A stretch of 64,000 nucleotides of DNA from an uncultured Granulosicoccus sp. (GCA_947495035.1 CANLXI010000008.1:164191-228190); one strand, 5' to 3'. Positions 25,563-35,166 are shown, counted from the first letter of the stretch. A program made the numbers and translations. Notes: generated by a model not told the origin, from the sequence alone.

Positions 25563-27064
25563 GGTTCACGACGTGATGCGGGTTGATTCTCTTGCAGCAG
25601 GTTCATCTCCGGCTTCACTGGCCAGAGATGCGTGTTGCCCGGTTCGGTCACGGCCGCCCAGCGACCCAGGATGTCCTTGCGTTGCCGACGTTGACGCATC
25701 GTCCGGGCGATGTCGTCGGGTTTCCAGTCAGCGAGCAGCGTCTTCTGCATGGCCGTCAGACGCTGTTGCTGTTCCGGCCTGTCAGCCAGATTGACACGTT
25801 CATCCGGGTCTGCAGCAAGGTCGAACAGAAGCGGTGGGTAACCATGGTAGTAGTGCAATTTGAAATCACCATCGCGCATCATGCGCTGTTGCACAGCCAT
25901 GCCTCCTGTCCATGCGGGCACGGCGTCGGTGCAGTATTCGCTGAAGGTGCGGTTGTCCCATTGCTCCGATGCGCCTGTCAGCAGTGGCCAGAAGCTGTTG
26001 CCATCGGCCTGCGGCAGCGGGGCTGCGCCCAGTGCGTCAACCATGGTCTGCGACAGATCGGTCAGGTTCACGACGGCCGATTGCCTTTCTCCTGCCGGCA
26101 GTGTGCCAGGCATGGACATGATCAAGGGCACCTTGACGGATTCGTCGAAGAAGGTGTGCTTCCACCATAGACCGCGTTCACCGAGATGATCACCGTGGTC
26201 GGAGGCATAGACGATCAGCGTGTTCCTGTCCAGACCGGTGTCGCTCAGCGTCTGCAGTATGCGGCCGATCATCTCGTCCATGGTGGAGACCAGTCCCCAG
26301 TAGGCGGCGCGCGCCAGTCGTATCTGCTGCAGGCTGGTCTGATCGATACCACGGTTGTGCCGCCACCAGTGAATCCAGGGATGCTCGGCAGCGTCCGGTG
26401 GGGCGTCCATTGCCACATCGGGCAGTGTGTCGAGGTAGTACTCTACCCAGTCGCGACTGGCCACATAGGGGGCGTGGGGTAGCATCAGGCCCACCGTGAG
26501 ACTGAAGGCTTCACGGGATTCTTCCGGTGTTGCGGCAATCTCCTGCAGGGCATCGATGGTGGCGACAGTGACCTGTTCGTCCTTGAGTTCATAGGCTGAC
26601 CGGCCCGCGCCACAGGCACGCAAGCTCTCGGGCGTCGGGTCATTGGCGTTCTCCAGTACACCCATGGAATGACGTTTGACGCCGCTCCAGTTGGGACTGT
26701 GATCACCGATCAACCGCTGCGAGTAGCCGTGTAACTGATCCGGCCCCATGGAATGCATGCGCCCGATCAGCTGACTGCGATAACCGGCCGCACCCAGGGC
26801 ATGCAGCCAGGTGGGTCTGTCCGAGGCCAGATAGTCGTCGTTGGTCCAGCATTCCTGCCGATGCGGGTGGCAGGCTGTCAGTGCGGCCATCCGACTCGGC
26901 ACACAGACCGGCGACGGGCAGTAGCAGTTGTCGAAGGTGACTCCCTGGCTGGCCAGGCGATCCAGTGACGGGGTCCTGACAACGGCATCACCGTAGCAAC
27001 CGGATACTCGTTGCGCATGCTGATCCGAGAAGAGGAACAGCAGATTGGGTTTACGCTGTGGCAC
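25559..27064 (-). CDS. Sulfatase, formylglycine type (TTT system 3 operon)
   Basis: Sulfate-ester hydrolase, 501 residues if started at GTG 27064, which overlaps the TctA end by 14 bp. Longer readings into TctA are rejected because they only translate TctA in another frame. The metal site is LLFLFSDQH (D14, Q15, H16), the formylglycine motif is C54-V-P-S-R58 in CPSPVCVPSRMAAL, and a second metal block is YASDHGDHLGERG. No signal peptide is seen. It sits between the TTT genes and the enolase-superfamily gene, so desulfation is placed directly after uptake. Confidence 0.93.
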   Translation of the reverse strand: MPQRKPNLLFLFSDQHAQRVSGCYGDAVVRTPSLDRLASQGVTFDNCYCPSPVCVPSRMAALTACHPHRQECWTNDDYLASDRPTWLHALGAAGYRSQLIGRMHSMGPDQLHGYSQRLIGDHSPNWSGVKRHSMGVLENANDPTPESLRACGAGRSAYELKDEQVTVATIDALQEIAATPEESREAFSLTVGLMLPHAPYVASRDWVEYYLDTLPDVAMDAPPDAAEHPWIHWWRHNRGIDQTSLQQIRLARAAYWGLVSTMDEMIGRILQTLSDTGLDRNTLIVYASDHGDHLGERGLWWKHTFFDESVKVPLIMSMPGTLPAGERQSAVVNLTDLSQTMVDALGAAPLPQADGNSFWPLLTGASEQWDNRTFSEYCTDAVPAWTGGMAVQQRMMRDGDFKLHYYHGYPPLLFDLAADPDERVNLADRPEQQQRLTAMQKTLLADWKPDDIARTMRQRRQRKDILGRWAAVTEPGNTHLWPVKPEMNLLQENQPASRREP

Positions 27065-28541
27065 GACGTCGGCGCCAGTCGTTGTACAGCGGCCAGACCA
27101 GCAGTACGACTGCAGCCAGCGTGAAAGCCAGTGAGAAAGGGCGCGTGAACATCGGTGTGATGTCACCAGCGGTCATCATCAGTCCGCTGCGCAGCTTTTC
27201 CTCACCCAGGGGGGCAAGGACAAAGCCGATGACGAAGGGCCCCAGTGGAATCTTCGCTCTTTCCAGCAGAAAACCGATGACCCCGAAACCGAGCATGACC
27301 CAGATGTCGAACATGGTGTTGTTCAACGCATAGGAGCCGACGACACAGAAGACGATCACCACGGGCAAGACATAACTGCGTGGCAGATAGATCAGCCTGG
27401 CAATGTAGCGTACCGAGGATGTCATCATCAGCCACATGACGATGTTGGCCAGCAGACAGGTTGCGATGATGCCCCAGACGATATCGGCATTGGTCAGGAA
27501 CAGGGTTGGTCCGGGCTGAATGGAATGAATTGTCAGAGCTCCGATCAGAATGGCGTCGATGACGCTGCCGGGGATGCCCATGGCAATCAATGGAATCAGC
27601 GCTCCTCCGACGGTGGCGTTGTTGGCCGCTTCGGAGGCGATGATGCCTTCTTCGGAGCCCTTGCCGAACTCTTCCGGGGTTTTCGATATGTTCTTGGCAG
27701 CGGTATAGGCCACGACCGAGCCGATGGAGGCACCGATACCCGGCAATATGCCGATCCAGGTGCCGATGAAGGACGAACGGATCATGTTGACCGCATGCCG
27801 GCGCATATCGGCCAGGTTCATCAGCACTCCGCGGGAGTTGACCTTCGAATTCTGCGATACCTTGCCGATGTCCAGGGCATCGGCAATGATCTGGCTGACG
27901 GCAAAGGTACCGATGAGTACCGGCAACAACTGCAGACCGCCGTTGAGTACATACCAGTCGAAAGTGAGCCTGGGCATGCCGCTGGCAGGGTCGACACCCG
28001 GCATGGAAATCAGCATGCCCAGCAGGCCGGAAATGAGCCCCTTGACCAGACTGCCTTCGCTCACCGATGCAATCAGCACCATGGCCATCATGATCAGCGA
28101 GAAGTATTCGAAGGGGCCGAAGCGCGTAGCCAGAACGGACAGTGGCTGGGTGATGGTCAGCAGCACCACCCAGGCAATGAGGCCACCGACAAACGAGGCA
28201 GTGATTCCCAGGCCCAGGGCTCGGCCCGGTCGTCCGGAACGAGCCATCGGATAGCCATCGAATGTTGTCATGACAGCGGCCGGCGTTCCGGGCATGCGCA
28301 TCAGCGTGGCGGTGATGAGACCACCGCTGATGGAACCGACGTACATCGAAACCAGCAACACCACGGCATTGAACGGTGTCATGTAGAAGGTCAGCGGCAG
28401 GGTCAGGGCTATTAGCATTGCACCTGTCAGCCCGGGAATGGCACCGACGACAATGCCAAGGCCGGTACCCAACAGCAACATCAGCAGGGCGTGCGTGGAG
28501 AGAATCTGCTGAATGGCAACGAAGAGCGCGTTCAGGTCCAT
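27051..28541 (-). CDS. Tripartite tricarboxylate transporter, large permease TctA (system 3)
   Basis: Large TTT subunit of 496 residues starting MDLNALFVAIQQIL. Hallmarks are GAIPGLTGAMLIAL, MPGTPAAVMTTFDGYPMA and GILPGIGASIGSVVAY, with about twelve membrane segments. It follows TctB by 47 bp and overlaps the downstream sulfatase start. More similar by eye to system 1 TctA than to system 2 TctA in the N-terminal motif. Confidence 0.95.
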   Translation of the reverse strand: MDLNALFVAIQQILSTHALLMLLLGTGLGIVVGAIPGLTGAMLIALTLPLTFYMTPFNAVVLLVSMYVGSISGGLITATLMRMPGTPAAVMTTFDGYPMARSGRPGRALGLGITASFVGGLIAWVVLLTITQPLSVLATRFGPFEYFSLIMMAMVLIASVSEGSLVKGLISGLLGMLISMPGVDPASGMPRLTFDWYVLNGGLQLLPVLIGTFAVSQIIADALDIGKVSQNSKVNSRGVLMNLADMRRHAVNMIRSSFIGTWIGILPGIGASIGSVVAYTAAKNISKTPEEFGKGSEEGIIASEAANNATVGGALIPLIAMGIPGSVIDAILIGALTIHSIQPGPTLFLTNADIVWGIIATCLLANIVMWLMMTSSVRYIARLIYLPRSYVLPVVIVFCVVGSYALNNTMFDIWVMLGFGVIGFLLERAKIPLGPFVIGFVLAPLGEEKLRSGLMMTAGDITPMFTRPFSLAFTLAAVVLLVWPLYNDWRRRRATA

Positions 28542-28588
28542 GTGGTTTCGTGATTGACGAAGATGGCTGCGTCCATTCGGACGCAGGA

Positions 28589-29068
28589 CTAGACCGGCAG
28601 GTCGACAACGAATACCCGGGTAAACAGGTATTCGAGACCGAAACCGAACAGGGCTGCCGTAATCGAGGCAGGCAGCAGGCTGCGCTTGCTGAATCTGTTG
28701 AGCGTCATGATGAGCAACAACAGAAAGACAAAGGTCAGCAGGCCGAAGGAGAGCAAGCCTATTTGCAACAGGCCGACATAGGCGAGGGTGCCGCCGAACA
28801 TCACGATCGCGTTCCAGGGGGATCTGCCGCTCAGTTCATCACGAACATGCCGCCTCAGGGGAGGGTGGCGACGTATCTGTGCGACGGCTTTGACAATGAC
28901 GATCAGACAGCACAGGATCACGATGCCGGCAGTTGCCTGTGGCACCGGTGCCGAGCCAAGCGGTTCGAAACTGCCCGGAGGCAGTCCCGCCGCTTGCCAC
29001 AGGATCACGACACAGACAAGAATGATCAGCGTGCAGACGCCGATCTCGGCGATGGTCCGCTGTTCCAT
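28589..29068 (-). CDS. Tripartite tricarboxylate transporter, small permease TctB (system 3)
   Basis: Small TTT subunit, 159 residues, starting MEQRTIAEIGVCTLIILVCV with the family motif PPGSFEPLGSAPVPQATAG. Four hydrophobic segments are separated by a basic loop after the second. It lies 13 bp after TctC and 47 bp before TctA in the operon LysR, TctC, TctB, TctA, sulfatase, enolase, UxaA, glycosidase-like. Confidence 0.92.
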   Translation of the reverse strand: MEQRTIAEIGVCTLIILVCVVILWQAAGLPPGSFEPLGSAPVPQATAGIVILCCLIVIVKAVAQIRRHPPLRRHVRDELSGRSPWNAIVMFGGTLAYVGLLQIGLLSFGLLTFVFLLLLIMTLNRFSKRSLLPASITAALFGFGLEYLFTRVFVVDLPV

Positions 29069-29081
29069 GATTGCGCTATCC

Positions 29082-30065
29082 CTATTTCTGGGCCGCCAGT
29101 CTGGCGATCGGTTCGATGCGTTCCCAGGTGGCTGTCAGTTCTTCCAGCATCTCGTCACCGGTGACAATGCCGTCGGCGAAGCCATTCTTGACCAGATAAT
29201 CCTGATAGGTGTCGGTTTGCGTGGCCTTTTCAATGGCAGCCGCAAAGCCGTCGATGGCTTCCTGAGGCGTATCCTTCGGCGCGAAGAACCAGGATTTGAT
29301 GCAGAAATTCACGTCGTAGCCCAATTCCTGCGTGGTAGCCACGTCCGGCAGGCCTCCGAAGCGTTCACTGCCGGTATAGGCCAGTGGCTTGATCTGGGAA
29401 TCGGGGTTTTCCGATCCATCTGGCAGGCGAGTGAACTTGCTGACTTCAGCTCCTGAAAGTACGGTGACGTCGGTCTGCGCACCGGTCAGGGCCGTGTAGT
29501 TTGCCGTACCGCCACCGATCTGCACGAATCGAAATTTGGCCCCGGGCGTGGTCTCCTGCAACATCAGACCACCCATGTGATTGATGGCGCCGAGGTTGGC
29601 TCCGAATATCAGAGAGTCAGGCTTGTCTTTTGCCTGCGTGAGCAGTTGCTCCAGACTGTCGATGCCGGAATCCTTGCGCACCATGGGCATCAGGCAGAAC
29701 TCGCCAAGCGAGGCAACGGGCGCGAAGTCCTTCCAGCCGAAATCCAGAGCGCCACTGCCTTGTCCGCCCATCAGTGCCAGATGAATCAGCAGGAAGTTGT
29801 AGCCGTCCGGTTTGGCCTCCATGACACGGCGAGAACCTATTGAATAGTGCCCGCCGACATTGATGATGGTCACGGGTTGCGACAGAGCGCCGGATTCATT
29901 GATACCAGCCTGCACGACGCGGCCCATCTGGTCGGATGAACCGCCAGCCTTGAAAGGTACGATCAGCTTGACGGGTTTTTCGGGCCATTCGGCTTGAGCC
30001 GATCCGGCTGTCACGATGAGCAGTGCTGCCGCAGTCACGCTCAGCAGATGTCGAAATCGAAGCAT
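29082..30065 (-). CDS. Tripartite tricarboxylate transporter substrate-binding protein TctC/Bug (system 3)
   Basis: Periplasmic Bug-family receptor of 327 residues. A signal peptide (MLRFRHLLSVTAAALLIVTA, cleaved after SAQA) precedes WPEKPVKLIVPFKAGGSSD, the family hallmark. ATG at 30065 is followed directly by the signal. It heads the third TTT operon, with a perfect inverted repeat 20 bp upstream and a LysR gene further upstream on the same strand. Substrate is inferred to be a sulfated acid from the downstream genes. Confidence 0.93.
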   Translation of the reverse strand: MLRFRHLLSVTAAALLIVTAGSAQAEWPEKPVKLIVPFKAGGSSDQMGRVVQAGINESGALSQPVTIINVGGHYSIGSRRVMEAKPDGYNFLLIHLALMGGQGSGALDFGWKDFAPVASLGEFCLMPMVRKDSGIDSLEQLLTQAKDKPDSLIFGANLGAINHMGGLMLQETTPGAKFRFVQIGGGTANYTALTGAQTDVTVLSGAEVSKFTRLPDGSENPDSQIKPLAYTGSERFGGLPDVATTQELGYDVNFCIKSWFFAPKDTPQEAIDGFAAAIEKATQTDTYQDYLVKNGFADGIVTGDEMLEELTATWERIEPIARLAAQK

Positions 30066-30085
30066 GGTGTTCCTCGCAGTGGTGT

Positions 30086-30103
30086 TATAAGTATTTACTT
30101 ATA
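30086..30103. promoter_or_regulatory. Perfect 8-bp inverted repeat upstream of TctC system 3
   Basis: TATAAGTA at 30086-30093 and TACTTATA at 30096-30103 are exact inverse complements around TT. It is the only strong dyad in the 83-bp gap between LysR and TctC and contains a T-N11-A spacing, so it is a good candidate operator for the adjacent LysR regulator. Binding is inferred. Confidence 0.55.
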
Positions 30104-30148
30104 TTGGGAGTCTCAAGAGCAGGTTGATGTTATTATGCAGTGGTCGCG

Positions 30149-31066
30149 TTAGTCAACTCGAATACTGTCGATGACTCCCCTGACTTCATCGAGCAGTTCC
30201 ACGACAGCTGCCATCGGCTCCTGATCTGTACGCAAGGTCACACCACCGAGCCTTTCGGGCAGTGCTTTCTCCATGGACACGGCGCGGATGTCCGGGTAGG
30301 CGTTGAGATGAGTCTGAGAAAGGAATCCCAGCGTGTTGCTGTAGCGAACGATATTGATCATGGCGGAGACAGAGTTGGTTTCGATCATCGGTATGGGCAG
30401 ATCCACCTTCTCGTCGCCGAACAGGCGTTTCATCAGGTCTCGTCCGAAGGTTTCCTCACCGGTCATCGCCCAGCGCTGGTCTGCAATGTCTTTCAGTTTC
30501 CGGGGCTGTTCCCGGTGTATCGGATGATCATGACGGGCAATGACCGTCATGCGCTCCTGTACCAGAATCTGCGTGGAGTAGCCCGTACCCATGAAGTCGT
30601 CACTGATGGACGAGAAATAACAATCGATTGCGTCGCGATCCAGCATCCTGTGGAGTTCATTGTTGAGAGCGACCGTCAGCTCGAACCTCAGGTCGGGGTT
30701 GCGCTGCTGTTGGGCACAGATGGCGCGAGGCAGTATGTCGTGTATCCAGTCAGGCCCGCAGCCGACACGCAGCAGACCACCGCTGCCGCTTTTCAGCGCT
30801 TCCAGCGACTTGTGCAACTCTGTATTGGAACGCTCGATCGTATTGGCATGTTCGACCAGCAACTCCCCGTAGCGCGTCACACCCAACGGGCGTGTCGAGC
30901 GGTCGAAGAGCTCCACCCCCAGGAGTTTTTCCAGCTTGGTGATTGCCTGTGTGAGGGCGGGCTGCGAGATTCCCAGAGCCTGGGCAGCCGTGGTCAGGTT
31001 GCGGGTCTTGTAGACCGCCTGAAATTGCTGCAGGCCGCCCAGCGGCTTGTATCGCTTGTCTGTCAT
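30149..31066 (-). CDS. LysR-family transcriptional regulator (TTT system 3)
   Basis: Likely controls the downstream TTT-sulfatase-dehydratase operon. The 305-residue product has the winged helix near the N-terminus (RNLTTAAQALGISQPALTQA, then ITKLEKLLGVELFDRS) and an effector domain from about residue 93 (LLRVGCGPDWIHDILPRAI). It is transcribed in the same direction as TctC, 83 bp upstream, and is divergent from the MFS gene across 46 bp, so it may regulate that too. Confidence 0.92.
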   Translation of the reverse strand: MTDKRYKPLGGLQQFQAVYKTRNLTTAAQALGISQPALTQAITKLEKLLGVELFDRSTRPLGVTRYGELLVEHANTIERSNTELHKSLEALKSGSGGLLRVGCGPDWIHDILPRAICAQQQRNPDLRFELTVALNNELHRMLDRDAIDCYFSSISDDFMGTGYSTQILVQERMTVIARHDHPIHREQPRKLKDIADQRWAMTGEETFGRDLMKRLFGDEKVDLPIPMIETNSVSAMINIVRYSNTLGFLSQTHLNAYPDIRAVSMEKALPERLGGVTLRTDQEPMAAVVELLDEVRGVIDSIRVD

Positions 31067-31112
31067 GGTGTTTCGCCGTGAAGTGCCTGTACTACTGGAG
31101 CATCATGTTGCG

Positions 31113-32354
31113 ATGAATCGCCACGATCTGTCGAGTACGCTGTCATTTCTGCAAGTCAATGCACGATGGTTGGTGGGCGGCATGATGCTAACGGTATTCT
31201 CCAGTTTTGGTCAGGCTTTCTTCATCTCCCTGTTCGGTAGCTCGTTGCGGGCAAGCCTGTCGATGAGCAATGGGCAGTTCGGCGCTATCTTCATGCTCAG
31301 TACCCTGGCCAGTGCTGCCAGTTTCCTGTTCATCGGTCGTCTGGTCGATCGATACCCGGCAAGGTTTGTGGCATTAGGTGCCTGTCTTGCATTGTCAATG
31401 GCCTGTCTGGGCATGTCCCTGGTGAGTTCAACGGCGATGCTGTTGCTGGTACTGTACGCTTTGCGACTGTTGGGGCAGGGACTGTTGCCGCATATTGCCA
31501 TGGTCTGCATGGCGCGCTGGTATGTGGCGGAGCGGGGCCGAGCAGTGGCGGTAGCCTCTCTGGGTCACCAGATGGGAGTTGCACTGCTTCCACTACTGGT
31601 CGTGTCCTTGCTTGCCAGGGCGGACTGGCGCAGCGTCTGGTTGCTCGGGGCATTGTCACTTCTGCTGGTCGCACTGCCCGTCATTCATCTGCTGATGAGA
31701 GTGGAGCGCAAGCCACGCGGCGTGGTCACGGTCAGCAGCGATGAGGCTGAACAACCAGGCCAGTGGACATATCGCGAAGTGGCCGGAGATCCGTATTTCT
31801 GGTTGACGCTCATGTTCGTACTGATACCGGCCTTTGCCGGTACGTCGGTGATCTTTCATCAGGCGCATATCAGTGATTTGAAAGGCTGGTCTGCATCCCT
31901 GATTGCCGGTGGCATGACTGCCATGTCCGTTGGTAATGTGGCCGCTCTGCTGTTGTCGGGGCAGTTTGTCGATCGCCGCGGCGCCAGCCGCCTCTTGCCG
32001 GTCTTTCTGCTGCCTTTTGCGCTCGCCTGTCTGGTGCTGAGTGGTACCGATCAGGCGTGGGGGCTACTGGTGTTCATGGTGTTGCTGGGAATCTCGCAGG
32101 GAATGTCCACCACCTTGTTCGGAACCCTGTTTGCCGAGATCTACGGTACGCAGCATCTGGGTTCCATACGCGCCTTGTTGATGTCCGCCATTGTGCTGGC
32201 GACAGCGCTGGGACCGGGTCTGAGCGGCTACCTGATCGATCATGGAGTTTCTGTCGATGCCCTGCTGCGCGGGGTCGCTGTGTACGCTCTGTGTGGAGCG
32301 GCGGCCTTGTGGGGGCTGTCGCGAGTCCTGGTGCAGCGAGTGGGCGACACGTGA
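31113..32354 (+). CDS. Major facilitator superfamily transporter
   Basis: Inner-membrane secondary transporter of 413 residues with about twelve hydrophobic segments. I choose ATG 31113 (MNRHDLSSTLSFLQVNARW), with GGAG about 12 bp upstream; a longer frame reaches back into the LysR gene. Residues about 70-80 (FIGRLVDRYPARF) fit the MFS motif A between helices 2 and 3, and a second copy (GQFVDRRGASRLL) sits in the C-terminal half. It is divergent from LysR of system 3. Substrate unknown; oxalate/formate-like or monocarboxylate-type families are possible. Confidence 0.88.
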   Translation: MNRHDLSSTLSFLQVNARWLVGGMMLTVFSSFGQAFFISLFGSSLRASLSMSNGQFGAIFMLSTLASAASFLFIGRLVDRYPARFVALGACLALSMACLGMSLVSSTAMLLLVLYALRLLGQGLLPHIAMVCMARWYVAERGRAVAVASLGHQMGVALLPLLVVSLLARADWRSVWLLGALSLLLVALPVIHLLMRVERKPRGVVTVSSDEAEQPGQWTYREVAGDPYFWLTLMFVLIPAFAGTSVIFHQAHISDLKGWSASLIAGGMTAMSVGNVAALLLSGQFVDRRGASRLLPVFLLPFALACLVLSGTDQAWGLLVFMVLLGISQGMSTTLFGTLFAEIYGTQHLGSIRALLMSAIVLATALGPGLSGYLIDHGVSVDALLRGVAVYALCGAAALWGLSRVLVQRVGDT

Positions 32355-32414
32355 AGGGTGCGACAGGAGGGGAAGGGGTGGCTGCCCGGCTCTGGTAACG
32401 CAATGTTGCCTGGC

Positions 32415-33146
32415 TCAGTACAGCGCTTCGTGCCGACGGCGCGAGAGCAGATATCGGATGACATAGAACAATGCGCCCGGCCAGAACAACACCATCAATA
32501 CAAGCAATACGCTCATCGAAAAACGCGGCGCCTTGCGGGTGGACTCCTGTCCGGCAAGATGCATCAATCGGCTCGAAGTGTGGCGGGCAATCTCGCCGGC
32601 GATGGCCTGACGCTGCTGATGACGCATCCGGTTGATGCTGTCCACCTGAAACGGCGTCAGGCAATAACTGCAGGCAAGCTCATCCTGCTCTTGCAGGTTC
32701 ACCGTCAACTCCGTCGTCGCGCCACAGCCTGCACATTCATGGCGTAGTGACATTCTTGCATTGAGTCGGCCGTCGTAGAGGCGGTCGGCATGTTCGTTCA
32801 GGATATAGTGGCCGATACCGGCGTTGTTCAGACTTCGGACCCCTCGGCGAATGTCCTGGAGGGTAAACCCGGATTGCTGCAACAAGGTGCTGAGTCGAGC
32901 GTCCGGCGTGTGTTGCAGCAGGGCCCAGAGTCTGAGTGTGGTCTTTTCCTGATGCCTGACGATCAGGCCGAATACCAGCAAGGTGATGCAGGCGGGAATC
33001 AGCGACAGACTCAGATAGCCCACAGTGCCCTCCAGTCGTCCAATCGTGGCCCATTGGCCATAGACGATGGACCCTGAAAGCGGCAGGCCGAGGCCACCGG
33101 CAGCAATCAGCAGGTCGTCGATGACGGTCAGATTCTGCATTTTCAT
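32415..33146 (-). CDS. Membrane protein with zinc-ribbon, function unknown
   Basis: I do not recognise the family. The 243-residue protein has a hydrophobic N-terminal pair of segments (residues about 8-65), a cytoplasmic middle that includes a winged-helix-like stretch (STLLQQSGFTLQDIRRGVRS), a four-cysteine zinc ribbon (CAGCG ... CSYC, residues about 140-165) and a C-terminal membrane segment (SMSVLLVLMVLFWPGALFYV). ATG at 33146 has AAGGA 7 bp upstream. Convergent with the MFS gene. It could sense metal or redox state, but nothing shows this directly. Confidence 0.75.
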   Translation of the reverse strand: MKMQNLTVIDDLLIAAGGLGLPLSGSIVYGQWATIGRLEGTVGYLSLSLIPACITLLVFGLIVRHQEKTTLRLWALLQHTPDARLSTLLQQSGFTLQDIRRGVRSLNNAGIGHYILNEHADRLYDGRLNARMSLRHECAGCGATTELTVNLQEQDELACSYCLTPFQVDSINRMRHQQRQAIAGEIARHTSSRLMHLAGQESTRKAPRFSMSVLLVLMVLFWPGALFYVIRYLLSRRRHEALY

Positions 33147-33407
33147 GTGTTGGTCCTTGTCGGTCCGGTGGTGCCGTCACGGCCTTGCAACGAGGTTCCG
33201 GAATACCGGTGGCCTGTGTTCTTCCTGTTCCCGGCTGCGGCCAGCTGTGTACGAAGCTATCATCGGCAGGTGGCCTGCCGACTTCAGAAGCGTGTGTCAG
33301 CAGTGTCGATCGCATTCCGATCGTGGCAGGCGGGCCGTGCCAGCTCGCCGATCAACTCTTCCTGACATCCACTACACTAGAGCCATCAACAAACCGATGC
33401 GCTCACC

Positions 33408-34097
33408 ATGCCTGCTTTCAAACCATTGCCGTCAATGGCTCTTCTTCTCGCGCTTTGCCTGACCTTGACCAGCGCAGGCGCGGCCCAATGGAGCGGAGGG
33501 CTGGAAGGGGGCACCGTGATGCGCGACGGGGAGTCCTCGACGCGTATTCGTGCCAGGGCCAGCCTCGACAGCCGGCCTCTGAGTCATGATCTGCATGCCG
33601 AATGGTACCGCCGGGACACGAGCAGCATCGAGCTGGGCTACAAGCCGCGGTACTGGTTGAGCGAGAAACTCTATACCTTCGGCGAAGGACGGCTGCGGTT
33701 CGAGGAAGATCTGGGCATCGATCGCGAGACGCAATTGCTGGGCGGGCTTGGATATCAACTGTTGGCTACTCGCGAGCAACAGCTCTTGCTGGAGGCAGGA
33801 GCCGGTTACCGTCTGACCAGTTTCACCGAAGAGACCCTGTTGGAAGACGCAGAAGAAGGTGTCGGTGTTGTCCGAGCTGCCGGTAGTCAGATTCTTTCGG
33901 ATCTGATCAAGCTGGACTTGCTGGCGGATGTCTTTTCCAGTGCTCGCTATATACAGTCGCAGGCAGAGCTGGGTGTCTCTTTGCGAGTGCCTCAGGGAGC
34001 AATCCGCTTGAGTTACCGGATTCGGCGGGTTGATATCGACGAACTGGATGCGGTTGAAGATTCGGATACAGCTGTGAGTTTTACCGTCGGATTCTGA
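33408..34097 (+). CDS. DUF481-family outer-membrane protein
   Basis: Predicted outer-membrane beta-barrel, 229 residues, with a signal peptide (SMALLLALCLTLTSAGAAQ). The mature part alternates aromatic and polar residues in short strands (SSIELGYKPRYWL, LYTFGEGRLRFEEDLGIDRE, QLLLEAGAGYRLT) and ends in Phe (VSFTVGF), as barrel proteins do. The pattern fits the YdiY/salt-induced DUF481 family. It stands alone, with its own promoter region in 33147-33407, divergent from the zinc-ribbon gene. Confidence 0.8.
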   Translation: MPAFKPLPSMALLLALCLTLTSAGAAQWSGGLEGGTVMRDGESSTRIRARASLDSRPLSHDLHAEWYRRDTSSIELGYKPRYWLSEKLYTFGEGRLRFEEDLGIDRETQLLGGLGYQLLATREQQLLLEAGAGYRLTSFTEETLLEDAEEGVGVVRAAGSQILSDLIKLDLLADVFSSARYIQSQAELGVSLRVPQGAIRLSYRIRRVDIDELDAVEDSDTAVSFTVGF

Positions 34098-34332
34098 TCT
34101 GTGCAGCTCCTGTATTGAACAACCATCTTCGAGGGAACCGACAATGCAAGCAGTGGCCGCCTGACCTTGCAGTGGTGGCTATCAATCTACCTTTGTTCAC
34201 GGTTTGCTGCTTCCATGGCGTGCCTGCTTCTCTAGAATTGCCGGACAGACACGGAAGTTCCATCTCCCAGCCGGGCTGGTTACGTTTCGTTGCTGAGGAT
34301 AAACCTGTTCAATTGCAAAGAGGGCAATACAC

Positions 34333-35166
34333 ATGTACGGAAAAGCACTGGCGGCCGAGGTATTCGGCACCTTCTGGTTGGTTCTTGGCGGCTGTGGTTC
34401 GGCCATACTGGCCGCGATGTTCATGGCCGGTGACAGCGGTGTCAACCTGGGGCTTGGGTTTCTGGGGGTAGGGCTTGCATTCGGCTTGACCGTTGTGACT
34501 GGCGCCTATGCCGTCGGCCATGTGTCGGGCGGCCATTTCAATCCGGCCGTGACATTGGGTCTGGTCGCCGGCGGTCGATTCGAATTTTCCAAGGCACCCG
34601 GTTACATCATTGCCCAGGTCATCGGCGGCACGCTGGGTGCTGCTACCATCTATGCCATTGCCTCCGGGCAGCCGGGCTTTACAATTGAAGCAGGTCCCGG
34701 TACCTTCGCTACCAACGGATTCGGCACCGACGGATCTCCCGGTGGGTTCAGCATGCAGGCGGCTCTTGTCACCGAAGTGGTCATGACCGCGGTATTTCTG
34801 GTCGTCATCATGGGGGCGACGGCAAAGCGCGCCTCTGCAGCGATGGGCGGACTCACCATTGGTCTGTCTCTGGCATTGATTCATTTCATCAGCATTCCCG
34901 TGACCAATACCAGTGTCAACCCGGCACGTTCCACCGCTCAGGCCCTGATCGCGAACCTGTTCGGTGACGGTGTCACTCTGCCCATGCAGCAGCTCTGGTT
35001 GTTCTGGCTTGCACCCATTACCGGTGCCATCATCGGTGCTGTCATCTACCGTGTCATGATCGATGCCAACGATGATGTGCCACAGGCAGAGGCTGCCGAG
35101 GTATTCCGTACCGATGCGTCAGAAGCGACCAGCCGAAGTGCGATGGCTGATATGGAAAAGGTCTGA
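34333..35166 (+). CDS. aqpZ: Aquaporin Z
   Basis: Water channel of the inner membrane, MIP family. The 277-residue protein has six membrane helices and both pore motifs, [10 protein letters not shown] and NTSVNPARS, with the small selectivity-filter environment typical of AqpZ (N-terminal [20 protein letters not shown]). It is about 45 residues longer than E. coli AqpZ because of an acidic C-terminal tail and a longer third loop. It is monocistronic, with a 235-bp upstream region that shows no gene and a strong terminator downstream. Confidence 0.96.
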   Translation: MYGKALAAEVFGTFWLVLGGCGSAILAAMFMAGDSGVNLGLGFLGVGLAFGLTVVTGAYAVGHVSGGHFNPAVTLGLVAGGRFEFSKAPGYIIAQVIGGTLGAATIYAIASGQPGFTIEAGPGTFATNGFGTDGSPGGFSMQAALVTEVVMTAVFLVVIMGATAKRASAAMGGLTIGLSLALIHFISIPVTNTSVNPARSTAQALIANLFGDGVTLPMQQLWLFWLAPITGAIIGAVIYRVMIDANDDVPQAEAAEVFRTDASEATSRSAMADMEKV

